From: an uncultured Porphyromonadaceae bacterium
GTDB taxonomy: Bacteria; Bacteroidota; Bacteroidia; Bacteroidales; Muribaculaceae
DNA: 64,000 bases
Direction: 5' to 3'
Assembly: GCA_902461565.1 (NCBI GenBank)
Contig: CABPYL010000014.1
Coordinates: 4,969 to 68,968 of the forward strand
Shown here: piece by piece, positions 8,477 through 20,100 of the stretch
Position numbering within the stretch: position 1 is the stretch's first letter
How the letters are laid out: every line of letters starts with the position of its first letter
Made by a program: the position numbers and the translations under genes
The notes under the pieces: model-generated
What the model saw: only the letters and a program-made list of their open reading frames with translations
Told to the model about the DNA's origin: nothing
Database searches by the model: none

Positions 8477-8572
8477 ACGATGGAATATAAATTTTAACGC
8501 CGGGGCGCCGGCATTGTTCATTAATAAGCGGTCCTTTTGCGTACATCTTTCCCGAACAAAAATGCCGGCAAC
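8477..8572. repeat. Dispersed intergenic element, copy A
   Basis: It shares with 23857-23955 an identical 23-bp core (8533-8555, beginning CCTTTTGCGTACATC). It also shares the flanks 'AACGCCGG' plus 'CGGCATT' on the left and a GCCGG motif after an A-run on the right. A small hairpin (gccgg-ggcg-ccggc, about 8499-8512) sits in the left part, and the hairpin position is kept in copy B with a changed loop. On the minus strand the element ends right at the ATG of the channel gene. Both copies read MYAKG on the minus strand from an ATG in the core. Function unknown: leader RNA, promoter-like element or mobile repeat. Confidence 0.6.
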
Positions 8573-8644
8573 CCCTGCAGCGGATTTGGCTGCAGAAGTT
8601 GCCGGTAACGCGCCGGAATTTTCTGTCGCTATATCCTCATACGA

Positions 8645-10567
8645 TTAAAAGCTTGCAGGAGAAAAAATGCCGGAGCGGGGGTGATTTGGCGGCAGGTTGG
8701 GCGTCAGGTCCGGATTACGTTCCGGCTGCCATGTACGCACATGTATTAGCGGTTTTTCTTCGTCGTTGAAATCAACAAAGAGGAACAGATAGCCTTCGTC
8801 GCCGTATGTCTGCGATACATAATCCTGTTTCAACTGGATAGCGTATGTTTCGCCTCCGACGCCGGAACGTTCCACATCGGTATCGGTAAAACGCAGATTG
8901 ATATATTCCTGAGCATCGAAACAGCGGCGAAGATGTTCCATATATTCTGCTTTTGTCTTTTGTGTATATCTGACGTCGGTTTTTGACGCTAATTTCAGTC
9001 CGTCGACACCTTTCACTTTCTCGAGCCGTTTTGTAACGTGGCCAATAATAATAACCGCGTCATCATCAAAGATACTCTCGATATAATCTCTCATCCCGAG
9101 CGCAAATGCGGTACGGTAGTTTTCAAGGAAGTTAACAAGCACCATCTTCTTATCGTCGGTCCAGGCCGCACCTTTCTTTGAGAAAATATCATTGCGGGCG
9201 ATGCTTCCGAGGCCGAATCCGAGACTTGTCATCTTGCCTTCCTTATTGAATGTGAAAGTTACATCTTCAGTAAACTGTCGCCCCTTGCTGAATGTGAAAG
9301 TCATCGGGATCGAACGGCACATCACCTCGTCGCGAATAGGATAGAATTCATACGTATCCTTTGTGGCATTACCTAAGATTTTCATTTTGCCATAGCCCCT
9401 TAGACGTTTGAAAAGTTCCCATCCTTCCGGAGCGCAATACTTCTCCACTTCGTCAAATTTCTTGTTTGTAATACACTTTACGATGTTTTCCATCGCGCCT
9501 GCATAAAGAGCTTTTTCTTCTTTATCTGTGGCTTGAATGCCTTCGTTAGTTCCGGCAGCCACTAACGCATCGAACACCTTGGCTTCTTTTTTATCGGCCT
9601 TCAGGTTCTTTTTACCTTCGTTCAGCAAATATGTGTTGTTGACGAGACCGGCACCTTTAAACGAATCCAGAAGTGGCTTCAGTTCTGCATTTGCATGGTT
9701 CTCGTTTTTAAACATATACTCCACGTAAATCTTAAGCGGATTTACGGGGACCGAAGGACTAAGCTCGATTTCAACCATACCGTCGCGCGCGGTAAACAAT
9801 GAAGAGTAACCCACATTGGTGCCATACTTGAACGTGCATGTTGTAACAGGTTTCCCATCATATTTTACAGTCAGTTCCACGGTCTGTCCGCCGTGCTCTG
9901 GATCAGTCTCGTCTTTTTTAACAGAAGCGATACCGAACGAAACCTTATTGATGATGTCGCTCATTGCTTCGGGGATCCAGTTTGCGAGCACACGTTTTTC
10001 ACCATCTACAATCTCTTCTACGCCCGATGGTGCCGGCAGACTTTGAAGCAGCACGTACGCGCGATAAAGATGGCGCAGAGCGTCATCCACCTTTCCGTTG
10101 TCTCGTGCACGAATGCCCGCACGGGCAAGGTCGCCCACATTGTTCCTTCTGCGTTTGTGCATCTTCTCAATATTTGCTTTCGGCATGTACACAAACATGC
10201 AGAACTCCGGCCCGTCGGACAGTGGCATTGATTCCACTCCTTCAAGAGAGGCCGGAGCCGTGTAGCTCTCTACCACCGATTCGAAATTCTCGGTAGTGGT
10301 AACCGTTCCGTCGGCGTCGAGAACGTTTGTGGATTCTATTATACTGCGTCCGGTTACTGTCAGTGAGATTTTCCTTACCATGTCGTGTACTGCGGCATTG
10401 TAGGCTTCTTCCGGATCCTCTGAATAGCCTATGCCGTAGATATATGTTTCAGGTTGGGCCATTATCATATCAGCTTTAGACTGAAATGGAGACACCTTTT
10501 TCGCTGCATATATATTGCAGTTGATAAGTAAGAAAGAGAATAAAAAAACAAAAAACTTCGTATTCAT
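8645..10567 (-). CDS. Exported protein with LPP20-like N-terminal domain
   Basis: 640 residues with a signal peptide (MNTKFFVFLFSFLLINCNIYA). Residues about 35-140 resemble the LPP20/FlgT-N-like domain ('YIYGIGYSEDPEEAYNAAVH', then 'DMVRKISLTVTG' and 'ESYTAPASLEGVE'), a fold used by outer-membrane-associated proteins. Two helical TPR-like segments follow ('ARAGIRARDNGKVDDALRHL'). The C-terminal half has two NTF2-like segments ('FLENYRTAFALGMRDYIESI', then 'FDDDAVIIIG'). It is the last gene of the five-gene run of exported proteins, separated from the BACON gene by a hairpin. Confidence 0.6.
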   Translation of the reverse strand: MNTKFFVFLFSFLLINCNIYAAKKVSPFQSKADMIMAQPETYIYGIGYSEDPEEAYNAAVHDMVRKISLTVTGRSIIESTNVLDADGTVTTTENFESVVESYTAPASLEGVESMPLSDGPEFCMFVYMPKANIEKMHKRRRNNVGDLARAGIRARDNGKVDDALRHLYRAYVLLQSLPAPSGVEEIVDGEKRVLANWIPEAMSDIINKVSFGIASVKKDETDPEHGGQTVELTVKYDGKPVTTCTFKYGTNVGYSSLFTARDGMVEIELSPSVPVNPLKIYVEYMFKNENHANAELKPLLDSFKGAGLVNNTYLLNEGKKNLKADKKEAKVFDALVAAGTNEGIQATDKEEKALYAGAMENIVKCITNKKFDEVEKYCAPEGWELFKRLRGYGKMKILGNATKDTYEFYPIRDEVMCRSIPMTFTFSKGRQFTEDVTFTFNKEGKMTSLGFGLGSIARNDIFSKKGAAWTDDKKMVLVNFLENYRTAFALGMRDYIESIFDDDAVIIIGHVTKRLEKVKGVDGLKLASKTDVRYTQKTKAEYMEHLRRCFDAQEYINLRFTDTDVERSGVGGETYAIQLKQDYVSQTYGDEGYLFLFVDFNDEEKPLIHVRTWQPERNPDLTPNLPPNHPRSGIFSPASF

Positions 10568-10581
10568 TTTTCAAATTATAC

Positions 10582-10615
10582 GAGGGTGCCGTTTGTACGA
10601 TTCCACGGCACCCTC
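10582..10615. terminator. Hairpin between BACON and LPP20-like genes
   Basis: A perfect 10-bp stem (10582-10591 with 10606-10615) with a 14-nt loop in a 64-bp gap. There is no T-run on the minus side, so it may be a partial terminator or an RNA-stabilising element that lowers expression of the downstream gene. Confidence 0.5.
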
Positions 10616-10631
10616 TTGCTTATAGAGTCAA

Positions 10632-12599
10632 TTATCTTTTTCGGGTCGGGGTCGGATTATCGCCTGCCCCGGGACGATATCCGGCGGTGGTGAACGGGTA
10701 GCTGACAGTACCGTAAATGGTCCGTCCGGTATTGTCCATCACAAATCCTCGCGCCTCATAGTGGGTTGCCGGATCCAGGTCTCTTAGATCTACAGAAACT
10801 ACTCCTTCAATCGGATTAGAGATACTTCCATTAACTGTGATCCATTCTTCTGTACCCGCTTTCCTCCACTGAAGTCCGGCTGCCGTTACTTCTGTGTAAG
10901 GCGAATAATAGTTGAATTCAACAGTGGCATAAGTCTGGCCATATCCGTCCACAAGCCAGGGCACGCTGATCGCCGCCTCACGCCCGCCAAACTGTGTGAT
11001 TCCAATTCTAATTGGTCTTACTCCCACTGAGTCCGGGTATAAAGTAATGCCACCAGAAAATTCTGTCGGCAGTGGCGTGATAGTTATCGTACCAGGACGG
11101 TTGTCGTTGGTCGTATTGCGGTCTATTCTTATGGCGATTTCCTGATACGTGTCAGAACAGTTCCCTCTTGCTGGACTGGCGTGCATCCACGAAGGTGCAT
11201 TCACTTCCCAATTGAAACGACTGGAGAGTTCAACACTAATTACCGTATCGCCGGCCATCACGACGCCGGAATGTTCGTCCCTGTTTACTTCAAAGGTCAG
11301 GTCATAGCCCTTCTGATAGACAATTACTTTCTGGTCTGAATATCTTTCTGATCCAAAGTAAATTTCACCGTATCTTTCCCTGCCGGTTTCATTAGGTGAT
11401 ATTGTTGCAACCGTGTTGTTAATCCTGTCCCAGCTCCCGGTACCGGAATAATCAGTAAACGTTATCCAGTCTGGTTTACTTTTTATCACCCAATCAGAAA
11501 GCGACAATACGTCTAATTTGATTGCTCCTCCTTCGGCCGGAACCATCTGTTCTACAGGCATTACAGAGAATGTGTAAGCTGGTTTATCTTGTCTCACTAT
11601 TATAGTCTGTCCCTTATAATTCCCGTCTTTCGGTTTAAAGGTGATTACTGTGTCTCTTTCGTTCCCTGTATAATTGGGCAATATCGTAGCGACTGTACTC
11701 ACACGGTTAGCGCTGCTCTCGCCCGAAAGATTGGAGAACACTATCCAGTCTGCCGCGTTAGAGACGTCCCAGTCTGAAAGCGACTGCACGCCGAATTCGA
11801 TTGTACCTCCTTGGGCTGGAACCGTCTGAGGTTCTGTGGGCGATACGACGAAAGAGTATTCGGATCCAAGCTGTGTCAGTTCCACCTCATAGTCAGCTAC
11901 TTCACTATGGAGATTCAGATAGGCCTTGCGGTCGGCGGTTGAGCGGTTGTCTTCCAGGTTTATGTAAAACGAGGCTGCACCGTTGCCACTGAATGTGCCG
12001 TCGCCATTAACATTCATGGATTGAGACGTAGGAGTGATGCTGACAAATCGTATTGGATCTGTTCCTTCGTATGTTATATCCAGTGTCCATGCAACATTAG
12101 ATATAATGTTGAACTCTTGACGTTCATTATCATAGGCCCCGAAAGATTCAAGCGATGAAGGTGAAAGCCTGACATCGCTTACCGCCTGGTGTACTTTCAG
12201 CTGATAGCTTCCGTCGGTTTCTTTGTTTCCCTGCGCATCGGTTTTGTACACTGTTACATAGCAGTTGCGCTCTTCTTTCATATTGTCGAGCACCGTTATG
12301 GTGAATGAACCGTCGCCGGAAGCATTGAGGACATCCACTTCGCACCATCCGCCCTCGCAGTCGGTGATTTCCACTGCCCATCTTGTGTTGCTTACCACCT
12401 TGACGGCAGTGTTCGATGGAGCGGCTCCGAGGTCCAGGGTATGTTCGGGGAATTCTTTGCCCTCGGCATCAGTTACCGAAAGCGTCCTCTCGTTTTTGAT
12501 TGGTTCAAGGTCTGTGTTAAGATTATCGCTGCAGGCCACCGAGCCGATTGCCAGCAGGCCTGCGGCGAGTATTCCGAATATTTTTGTTGCTTTTTTCAT
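10632..12599 (-). CDS. BACON-domain surface lipoprotein
   Basis: 655 residues. The lipobox 'GSVAC' at about residue 23 marks a lipoprotein. About five BACON-type beta-sandwich repeats follow, with 'SNTRWAVEI', 'SNVAWTLDI', 'LSDWDVSNAADWIVFSN', 'LSDWVIKSKPDWITFTDYSG' and 'RFNWEVNAPSWMHASP'. The C-terminal 100 residues form an Fn3-like domain ('AAGLQWRKAG', 'LDPATHYEARGFV'). BACON domains are common in Bacteroidetes surface proteins and are thought to bind carbohydrate or mucin. The gene begins 13 bp after the PEGA/barrel gene. The last residues are an Arg/Pro-rich tail, not a sorting domain. Confidence 0.8.
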   Translation of the reverse strand: MKKATKIFGILAAGLLAIGSVACSDNLNTDLEPIKNERTLSVTDAEGKEFPEHTLDLGAAPSNTAVKVVSNTRWAVEITDCEGGWCEVDVLNASGDGSFTITVLDNMKEERNCYVTVYKTDAQGNKETDGSYQLKVHQAVSDVRLSPSSLESFGAYDNERQEFNIISNVAWTLDITYEGTDPIRFVSITPTSQSMNVNGDGTFSGNGAASFYINLEDNRSTADRKAYLNLHSEVADYEVELTQLGSEYSFVVSPTEPQTVPAQGGTIEFGVQSLSDWDVSNAADWIVFSNLSGESSANRVSTVATILPNYTGNERDTVITFKPKDGNYKGQTIIVRQDKPAYTFSVMPVEQMVPAEGGAIKLDVLSLSDWVIKSKPDWITFTDYSGTGSWDRINNTVATISPNETGRERYGEIYFGSERYSDQKVIVYQKGYDLTFEVNRDEHSGVVMAGDTVISVELSSRFNWEVNAPSWMHASPARGNCSDTYQEIAIRIDRNTTNDNRPGTITITPLPTEFSGGITLYPDSVGVRPIRIGITQFGGREAAISVPWLVDGYGQTYATVEFNYYSPYTEVTAAGLQWRKAGTEEWITVNGSISNPIEGVVSVDLRDLDPATHYEARGFVMDNTGRTIYGTVSYPFTTAGYRPGAGDNPTPTRKR

Positions 12600-12612
12600 T
12601 GCAATTTGTGTT

Positions 12613-14148
12613 TTAGAGTGAAACGGATACGCCTATAGAGGCTTTGAACCCCCCTCGTGTCATATCTCCCTGTTTGTATACTTCGGCGATGTCTCCCTTT
12701 TTGCTGACAGGGATGCCGTATTCCGGGGTAACGAAAAATCCCACATGCTGTATCGGATGATATGAGAAGCGCACGCCTATCGTAACGCAGCTCTGGGTGT
12801 AACCGTTGCCGGGGTATTTCTTGTCTTTGGCCGAGAGCCTTTGTATCATGAAACCCGCTTGCGGCGTCAGTCCGAAACGTTCGGCGAAGCGCAGCTGATA
12901 GCCGGCGCGTACGGCAATCTCGTCCATGCGGTAATTGTAGGCTCCCTGATAGATCTTATCAGTCCGGTTGTACCACTCTACGTCCTTGCTTCTTTTCACT
13001 CCGAGGTTGTAGCTTGCCTCGAGATTGATGTTCTCGTAATATCCGCCGATAGTGAAGCCCACCGAAGGCATTCCCGAAGCGGCGAACGAGATTGCCGCAT
13101 AGCCCGTCGTTTTCTTCACGTACTGGATCTTTTCGAGGCGTATGGTGTCGCGCAGGGTCTCGCCCCGCTCGAGGCGGAACTTATATGTCTGCGGATAGTA
13201 GCCGCGCTTGGAAAAATCGAGCTGATAGCGGGCTACCGGCAGCTGCATCGTAGGCATCAGTTCGAACAGGGTGTCGGCCTCCATCACGGTAACACCGTGG
13301 GCTGGTTCCGTAACCAGTTCCAGATAGCCCAGATGCGGAACCGGAGGTGTGGCGGTTACCGTTTTGGTTTTACCGGCCTCTACATTGAACGTAGTGGTCT
13401 GGTCCTCGTGGTCGGGCAACTTGGCCGTTACGATATACGAGCCGGCACGCAGATGCTTGTGGAGCTGCCCTACGCCTTCGCGGGCATCCTGAAACCATAG
13501 CTCGGCGCCATTGGCCACCTGTATGTTTACATCGCCGTATTTCAGGTTCTCGTCTTCCATTTTTAGCTTGAATTCGGTTTTGCCGTCCTTTGTCAGATTC
13601 ACGATGTCCTCGTACAGCAGCGACCCCAGTTCGGCTCTCACAAGGTGAGCGCCCAGCGGCATGTGCATGTTCACCGGCGACTTGCCCTGCGGCTCACCGT
13701 CAACCGAAATTTCTGCATTTGCGGCTGACGCGATGAGTGCTACTTCCCGACCTTCTACATTGAGTTCTATCGAATATGTTTTGCCGCTTTCGGCCTCCAT
13801 GCCTTCGAACCACATCACTACAGGGCTATATTTGGGGTGGGTGATTGTTATCTTCTGGGTTCTCTCCGGTACGTAGAGCCATACCTCGCCCGGGGCGGCC
13901 TGTTTGCGTCCGAGTATCTGGAACAGACCGGCGTCAAAACCGAGAACATCATTCGTAAACGGCGTGTAGATCTTGATAAGCGCCGCACGCTTTCCGCTGT
14001 TTTCGTCGATAAGTTCTGAATCTTTTAGCCTTGCGGTGAGTTCTTCCAATGCCTTGAAATCCCTTACCTCAAGTTTCTGTGCCATTGAGGGCAACGCGCA
14101 GAAAAGAGCTAAGAACAGGATTGATATTTTTAAAGACTTCATTGTCAA
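12613..14148 (-). CDS. PEGA-repeat protein with C-terminal outer-membrane beta-barrel-like domain
   Basis: 511 residues; signal peptide MKSLKISILFLALFCALPSMAQ, where the Met at 14142 gives the same protein minus two residues. PEGA-like repeats lie at about residues 140-330 ('NAEISVDGEPQGKSPVNMHM', then 'PLGAHLVRAE' and 'ARYQLDFSKRGYYPQTYKFR'). The last 150 residues alternate hydrophobic and polar positions with glycine and aromatic girdles ('IGGYYENINLEASYNLGV', 'EIAVRAGYQLRF') and end 'KASIGVSVSL', as in small outer-membrane barrels. The likely role is to anchor or present partners at the outer membrane. It is 21 bp after the giant repeat protein gene and 13 bp before the BACON gene. Confidence 0.7.
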   Translation of the reverse strand: MTMKSLKISILFLALFCALPSMAQKLEVRDFKALEELTARLKDSELIDENSGKRAALIKIYTPFTNDVLGFDAGLFQILGRKQAAPGEVWLYVPERTQKITITHPKYSPVVMWFEGMEAESGKTYSIELNVEGREVALIASAANAEISVDGEPQGKSPVNMHMPLGAHLVRAELGSLLYEDIVNLTKDGKTEFKLKMEDENLKYGDVNIQVANGAELWFQDAREGVGQLHKHLRAGSYIVTAKLPDHEDQTTTFNVEAGKTKTVTATPPVPHLGYLELVTEPAHGVTVMEADTLFELMPTMQLPVARYQLDFSKRGYYPQTYKFRLERGETLRDTIRLEKIQYVKKTTGYAAISFAASGMPSVGFTIGGYYENINLEASYNLGVKRSKDVEWYNRTDKIYQGAYNYRMDEIAVRAGYQLRFAERFGLTPQAGFMIQRLSAKDKKYPGNGYTQSCVTIGVRFSYHPIQHVGFFVTPEYGIPVSKKGDIAEVYKQGDMTRGGFKASIGVSVSL

Positions 14149-14169
14149 ATTAATTTTCTGTTATTGTTG

Positions 14170-17100
14170 TTATTTCACCATAATTTTCTTTCCGGCAACT
14201 ATGTAGAGGCCCTTGGCAAGACCATCGACGCGGACGGTTTCTCCGGCCCTGACGTCTGCCGTTGCCACTGTAATACCTGTTATCGCTGTAACAGCCACAC
14301 GGCAGTCATACAGGCTGCTGATGCGGATTGTACCGGGCGCGGGAGAATCCACCGCCAGACCTGACTCTGTTATACTCGGAAGGGCTATACCGCTGTCGTC
14401 AAATACGGGTATGCTCCTGAGCGAGCCGGAGTCTTTTGCATAAGCGCCGAAAGGCAGTGTCTCGGCATCCGGTACGAATCTGCTACCGGAAACACCGTTT
14501 TCCTCACCATTGACGTTGAGTGAAAGAATTCCCCTTTCTTCAACCGGCATAAATGTGGCGGTGAAGTCCCTGGATTTCCATGTAGTGGTGAGCGGCGCGG
14601 AGTCCTCGGTGCCTAATGTTACATCCGATGCCATGAATAATATTCTTCCCGCGAGATTATAATAGTAGATATAATCCGGGTTATTTGGCATTGAGATGAT
14701 ATAAGGCATTCCTGCGATTATCCGCTCTGCCGGTTGCCAGTCGGAGCCTTCTGCTGCGGTATAGAGCCAGAATGGTCTTGGCGCCTCGTCCACTCCGGGC
14801 CATAGGCTGAACGGCATGATTTCCGTCCCGCTTTCATGGAACATTCTGTCCGGCGTGAAGGGCAGAGCTATTGTCTCCCATCCCTGGCATTTGCCCGGCA
14901 CGGTTTCCTGTCCGAACAGCTTGCTGAATACCACTTGCTTTGTTTCGATTGGCCTGTGGGCGTTGAAAGGATATCCCGCTTCAAGCGTTATCTCCTCTGC
15001 CTCGCCCTTGTCCGGGAACGCGCCGTCTATCGAACTGTATACTACGATATTGCGTGCGTCTTCAGGCGCGTTGGCACTATTGGTGGTCCAGAACAGAATA
15101 TTGGGATTCCCGTTCTCGGAGATACGCCCTGCGGGCATATTGGCATCGCCGAGAGGCCACATCACGGTAGTAAGTCGCTGCATGCCTTTCAGCATTCCTG
15201 CCGGATACGCGGTCGAGCATATCGTCTCTATGCGGCTTTCGGCAAGCACACTGTCGCAATTTTCTGCGGTAATGAAATCGGGATTGAGCTGGAGGCTGGT
15301 GAGTTCTGAAAGAGTGGAGATAAACTGAAGGTCGGCTCTGGCAACTTCGCCCACTACCTCGAGACAGGTAGAATCCCAGCCGGCACCCCAATCTTCGAAT
15401 GCTTCCTGCAGACGGTGGCCGTTCCTTGCGCCTGCTTTGCGTCCGGTGTTGAAGAAATCGATATCCATACCGGCGACATCGCTTCGGAAAGCATGGTCGG
15501 ATATGACGACGGACATAGCCGTGCCGAAATCGGATACATCGTAATGCTGCACCGGTCCTCCGCCACTCACGATCTCGCCATTGAATAACAATATTCCGTC
15601 GGCGTATTCTTGCATCGGATCACCTCCGGAAATCGCGGCATATACTGTGTGGCCGTCGAAATGCAGTTCCGGCCTTTCATGGAATATCAGCTCCATTCCC
15701 TCAGGCAGAGAGTTCAGCTTATCGGCGTCTTCTGTAAGGGATACAGCCGATACATAAGCCATTCCCGGGTAAACATCCATTGTATGCGGAGTTTCGATCT
15801 CGATGGTCTCCCCGTCAATTGTCAGTGCAACGCGGAGACTGTCGGGATGCTCTATAGTGATGACCCTTTCGCGGAAATCAGCCGTTATTGTCGGGGGCAT
15901 TTCCTGGTGTTCGGCAATAACATATTCCACCACCGGAGAATCAAAGTAATTGTCGAGAGTAGAATACGCTTTCACCGATCCGTAGTCCGGCAACACGATA
16001 GGTTCGGTATACAGTCGCGAGCTTACTTCCGGTTCAGTTCCGTCGGTGGTGTAGCGGCTCTCGCAACCGCTCATCGCTGGAACGATTACAAGTCTTTTTG
16101 CCTCATTAAGAGCGAATGTCGGAGCGGGCACGGTATGTTCCGCACGGATGTATACATAGCTCGTAACGGGCGAATCTTTCATGCCCTCCTTGCTTGCGTA
16201 GGCTTTCACTGTGCAGTCGTTCGCGGGCAGGAACGGTCCGCTGTAGAGAATACTCGTCGCGGTCGGTTCGCTTCCGTCAATGGTGTACCTGATTTCGGCG
16301 TCCTCGGTGGCGCAGTAAATCGTGATTTTCCTGTCTTCGAAAGTGATTATGGGCGCGTCGCTTGTGAAAGTGTCCACCACATAGTTTGCCGTTGGGGAAT
16401 CGAGATAGATAGCATGAGTGGTGTAGGCCTTCACCGTGCAGTTGCGCGTAAGGATGATTGGCTCTGTATATAGGGTGGACGTTGCGTTAGGCTCCGTCCC
16501 GTCCATCGTGTAGCGTGTCTCGCCGTCGGCCATCGCTGGCATGATTACCAGTTTGCCCTCGCCATCGAGTGTGAAGGTCGGGGCTGCCAGGGCATGTTCG
16601 GCACGGCGGTATACGTAGCTCGTTACAGGCGAGTCGTTCGTGCCCGTCTTGGTGGCATAAGCCTTTATGGTGCAGTCGTTCGCAGGGAGGAACGGCTCGG
16701 TGTAAAGCGTACTTGCCACGGTCGGGTCGCTTCCGTCGAGAGTGTACCTTATCAGTACATCTTCGGTAGCGCAAGTAATATTGATATTTTTGTTCTCGAA
16801 AGTGATAACGGGAGCCACAGCGGTGAAGGTATTCACCTCATAACTTGCTGTCGGTGAGTCAAAGTAGTTGGAGTGCGAACTATAGGCTTTCACTGTGCAG
16901 TTTCGGGTCAATACGAGGGGAGCAGTGTACACGTTGGAAGCCGAATCTGGCTCTGAGCCATCCATCGTGTATCGTATCTTACTGTCTCGTACAGATTCGG
17001 CTATTACCAATTTCCCCTCACCGTTCAGGCCGAAAGTCGGTGCCGGCAGGGTATGCTCGGCGCGGCGGTAGACGTAGCTTGTGGAAGGCGAATCGTTCAT

Positions 17101-20100
17101 CCCCTCCTTGCTTGCGAAAGCCTTCACCGTGCAGTCGTTTGCGGGGAGGAACGGTGCCGTGTAGAGCGTGCTTTCCGCTGTCGGTTCTTTCTCGTCGAGA
17201 GTATATCTGATCACCGCACCCTCTATAGCGCAGGCAATCGTGATTTTTCTGTTCTCGAAAGTGATTTTCGGGGCATCGCTCGTGAAAGTGTCCACCACAT
17301 AGTCTGCCACCGGAGAATCGAGCAGGCTTTTGTGGGTGCTGTAGGCCTTCACCGTGCAGTTCTGTGTCAGGGTGAGGGGAGCGGTGTACAGCGGAGAGCT
17401 TGCGTTGGGTTCGGTGCTGTCCATAGTGTACCGTATCTCCACGTCGGCCACCGCCGATGTGATTACCAGTTTGCCCTCGCCGTTCAGCGAGAATGTCGGC
17501 ATCGGCAGCGTATGCTCCGCGCGGGTGAACACGTAGTCCGTTACCTTCGAGTTGTTCATGCCCGCTTTGATTGCTATAGCCTTCACGGTGCAGTCGCCTG
17601 CGGGCAGGAACGGCGCCGTGTAGAGCGTGCTTTCCGCTGTCGGCTCTTTGCCGTCGAGGGTGTATCGTATCTCCGCCCCTTCGGTGGCGCAGGTGATCCT
17701 GATCATCTTGTTCTCGAAAGCGATTGCCGGAGCCTCGCTCGTGAATGTGTTCACCACATAGTCTGCCACCGGAGAATCGAGCAGGCTTGCGTTTGTGCTG
17801 TAGGCCTTCACCGTGCAGTTGCGGGTCAGGGCGATGGGTTCGGTGTACAGCGGTGAGCTTGCGTTGGGTTCGGTGCTGTTCAGGGTGTACCGTATCTCCA
17901 CGTCGGCCACCGCCGATGTGATTACCAGTTTACCCTCGCCGTTCAGCGAGAATGTCGGCATCGGCAGCGTATGCTCCGCGCGGGTGAACACGTAGTCCGT
18001 TACCTTCGAGTTGTTCATGCCCGCTTTGATTGCTATAGCCTTCACGGTGCAGTCGCCTGCGGGCAGGAACGGCGCCGTGTAGAGCGTGCTTTCCGCTGTC
18101 GGCTCTTTGCCGTCGAGGGTGTATCGTATCTCCGCCCCTTCGGTGGCGCAGGTGATCCTGATCATCTTGTTCTCGAAAGCGATTGCCGGAGCCTCGCTCA
18201 TGAACGTGTTCACCACATAGTCTGCCACAGGAGAATCAAGCAGGCTTTTATGGGTGCTGTATGCCTTCACTGTGCAGTTGCGGGTCAGGGTGATGGGTTC
18301 GTTGTACAGCGGTGAGCTTGCGTTGGGTTCGGTGCTGTTCAGTGTGTACCGTATCTCCACGTCGGCCACCGCCGATGTGATTACCAGTTTGCCCTCGCCG
18401 TTCAGCGAGAATGTCGGCATCGGCAGCGTATGCTCCGCGCGGGTGAACACGTAGTCCGTTACCTTCGAGTTGTTCATGCCCGCTTTGATTGCTATAGCCT
18501 TCACGGTGCAGTCGCCTGCGGGCAGGAACGGCGCCGTGTAGAGCGTGCTTTCCGCTGTCGGCTCTTTGCCGTCGAGGGTGTATCGTATCTCCGCCCCTTC
18601 GGTGGCGCAGGTGATTTTGATTCTCTTGTTCTCGAAAGCGATTGCCGGTGCCTCGTTTGCGAACCCCGTTACCTCATAGTCTGCCACAGGAGAATCGAAG
18701 TAATTTATATGTACGGTATAGGCTTTCACCGTGCAGTTCTGCGTCAGGGTGATGGGACCCGAGTACTGCGTCGAGCTTTCTGTCGGTTCGTTTCCGTCAG
18801 TTGTGTAGTATGTCTTGCCGCCGCGTACGGGGGGCGTGATCACTAATTTCCCTTCGCCGTTGAGCGAGAATGTCGGTGCCGGCAGCGTATGCTCCGCGCG
18901 GCGGTAAACGTAGATGCTCACAGGTGAGTCCGTCAGTCCCTCTTTGCTCGCGTACGCCTTGATTCGGCAGTTCTCTTCGGGTACGAATGGTCCGGTGTAG
19001 ACTTCGCTTTCCGCATTCGGCTCCGTGAAGTCCAGCGTATATCGGATTACGGCGCCCGGCGTTTCACTCGTTATCTTCACCATCTTGTTTTCGAAGGTGT
19101 AGACAGGTGCTTGTGTCTTGTATGCCGTTACACGGTAACTTACCACGGGCGAGTCCTCCATTCCTTCCTTGTAGGCTATAGCCTTTACAAGCTGGTTACT
19201 GCCAACATATACCGGGCTGGTGTACACGGGGCTGGCAGCCGTTGGGTCTGTCTCGTCCAGAGTGTAGTGGATTGTACTGCCCTTCGTCTCGCACAGAATC
19301 TGTACATGCGTGTTGTCGTACATTCCCATACGGGGCCACGCCACCATATTCGCGCCCACAGAGCCGCCCGGATTCGGTGTTCCAGGCTCGCCGGGGTTGG
19401 AAGGATCGTAGTTGTATGTGAAATTGGCCGTCAGCGTCAGGTTACGGTTGGGCATGGTCAGATAAAAGTCCTTGTTCTCCGAAAACACCTCGCCGTTTTC
19501 GTCAGTCCAGTTTACGAACGTATAGTATTTGTTCACGTTCATACTTACATGTATGTTCTGCGTGCCGTCAAGATACTCTCCGGCGCCGTAGAGCGTGGCT
19601 GCGCCATCCATATTGGACAAAAGGTTCAGCTTGCGGTAGAAGTGCTGTTTCCCGGGTTCTCCCGGGCTGTCGGGATCGTATTTGAAGTTTGCCACCAGTG
19701 TATGGTCGCCTTTCGGGATGTTGTAGGCCAGATGTGAGTCCGTCCCCACGATTGCACCGTCTCTTGTCCAGTTTGCAAAACGGTAGCCTTTGTGGGCGTA
19801 AACATAGAAGTTGTGGTTGGTCCCTACTTCGTATGTCCCGTTGTAATTGCCTGAAAAGTAACCGGCGTCGGCGGGATTAGTAACAAATTCGATTTTCGAT
19901 TCATTCTTGAATACCGGTGTCGAAGGCTCTGTGGGATTCGACGGGTCGTAGACGAAAGTTGCCGTTACCGTTACGTCCTTCGACGGCATCGTATAGTTGA
20001 ACGATGTGGAGGTCGACAGCACATTGCCGTCCTCGTCTTTCCAGCCGGTGAACCGGTATCCGGTGTTCGGATAAACATTAAGATATACATTGCTGCCGAA

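Noticed and set aside
7763..8521. Longer start for the channel gene at 8521
   Set aside because: The first 16 codons come from the dispersed repeat; a Met at 8473 gives a normal N-terminus.
17354..18730. CRISPR-like or satellite repeat
   Set aside because: The 459-bp periodicity is in frame inside a coding gene and encodes protein repeats; there are no short repeats with unique spacers.
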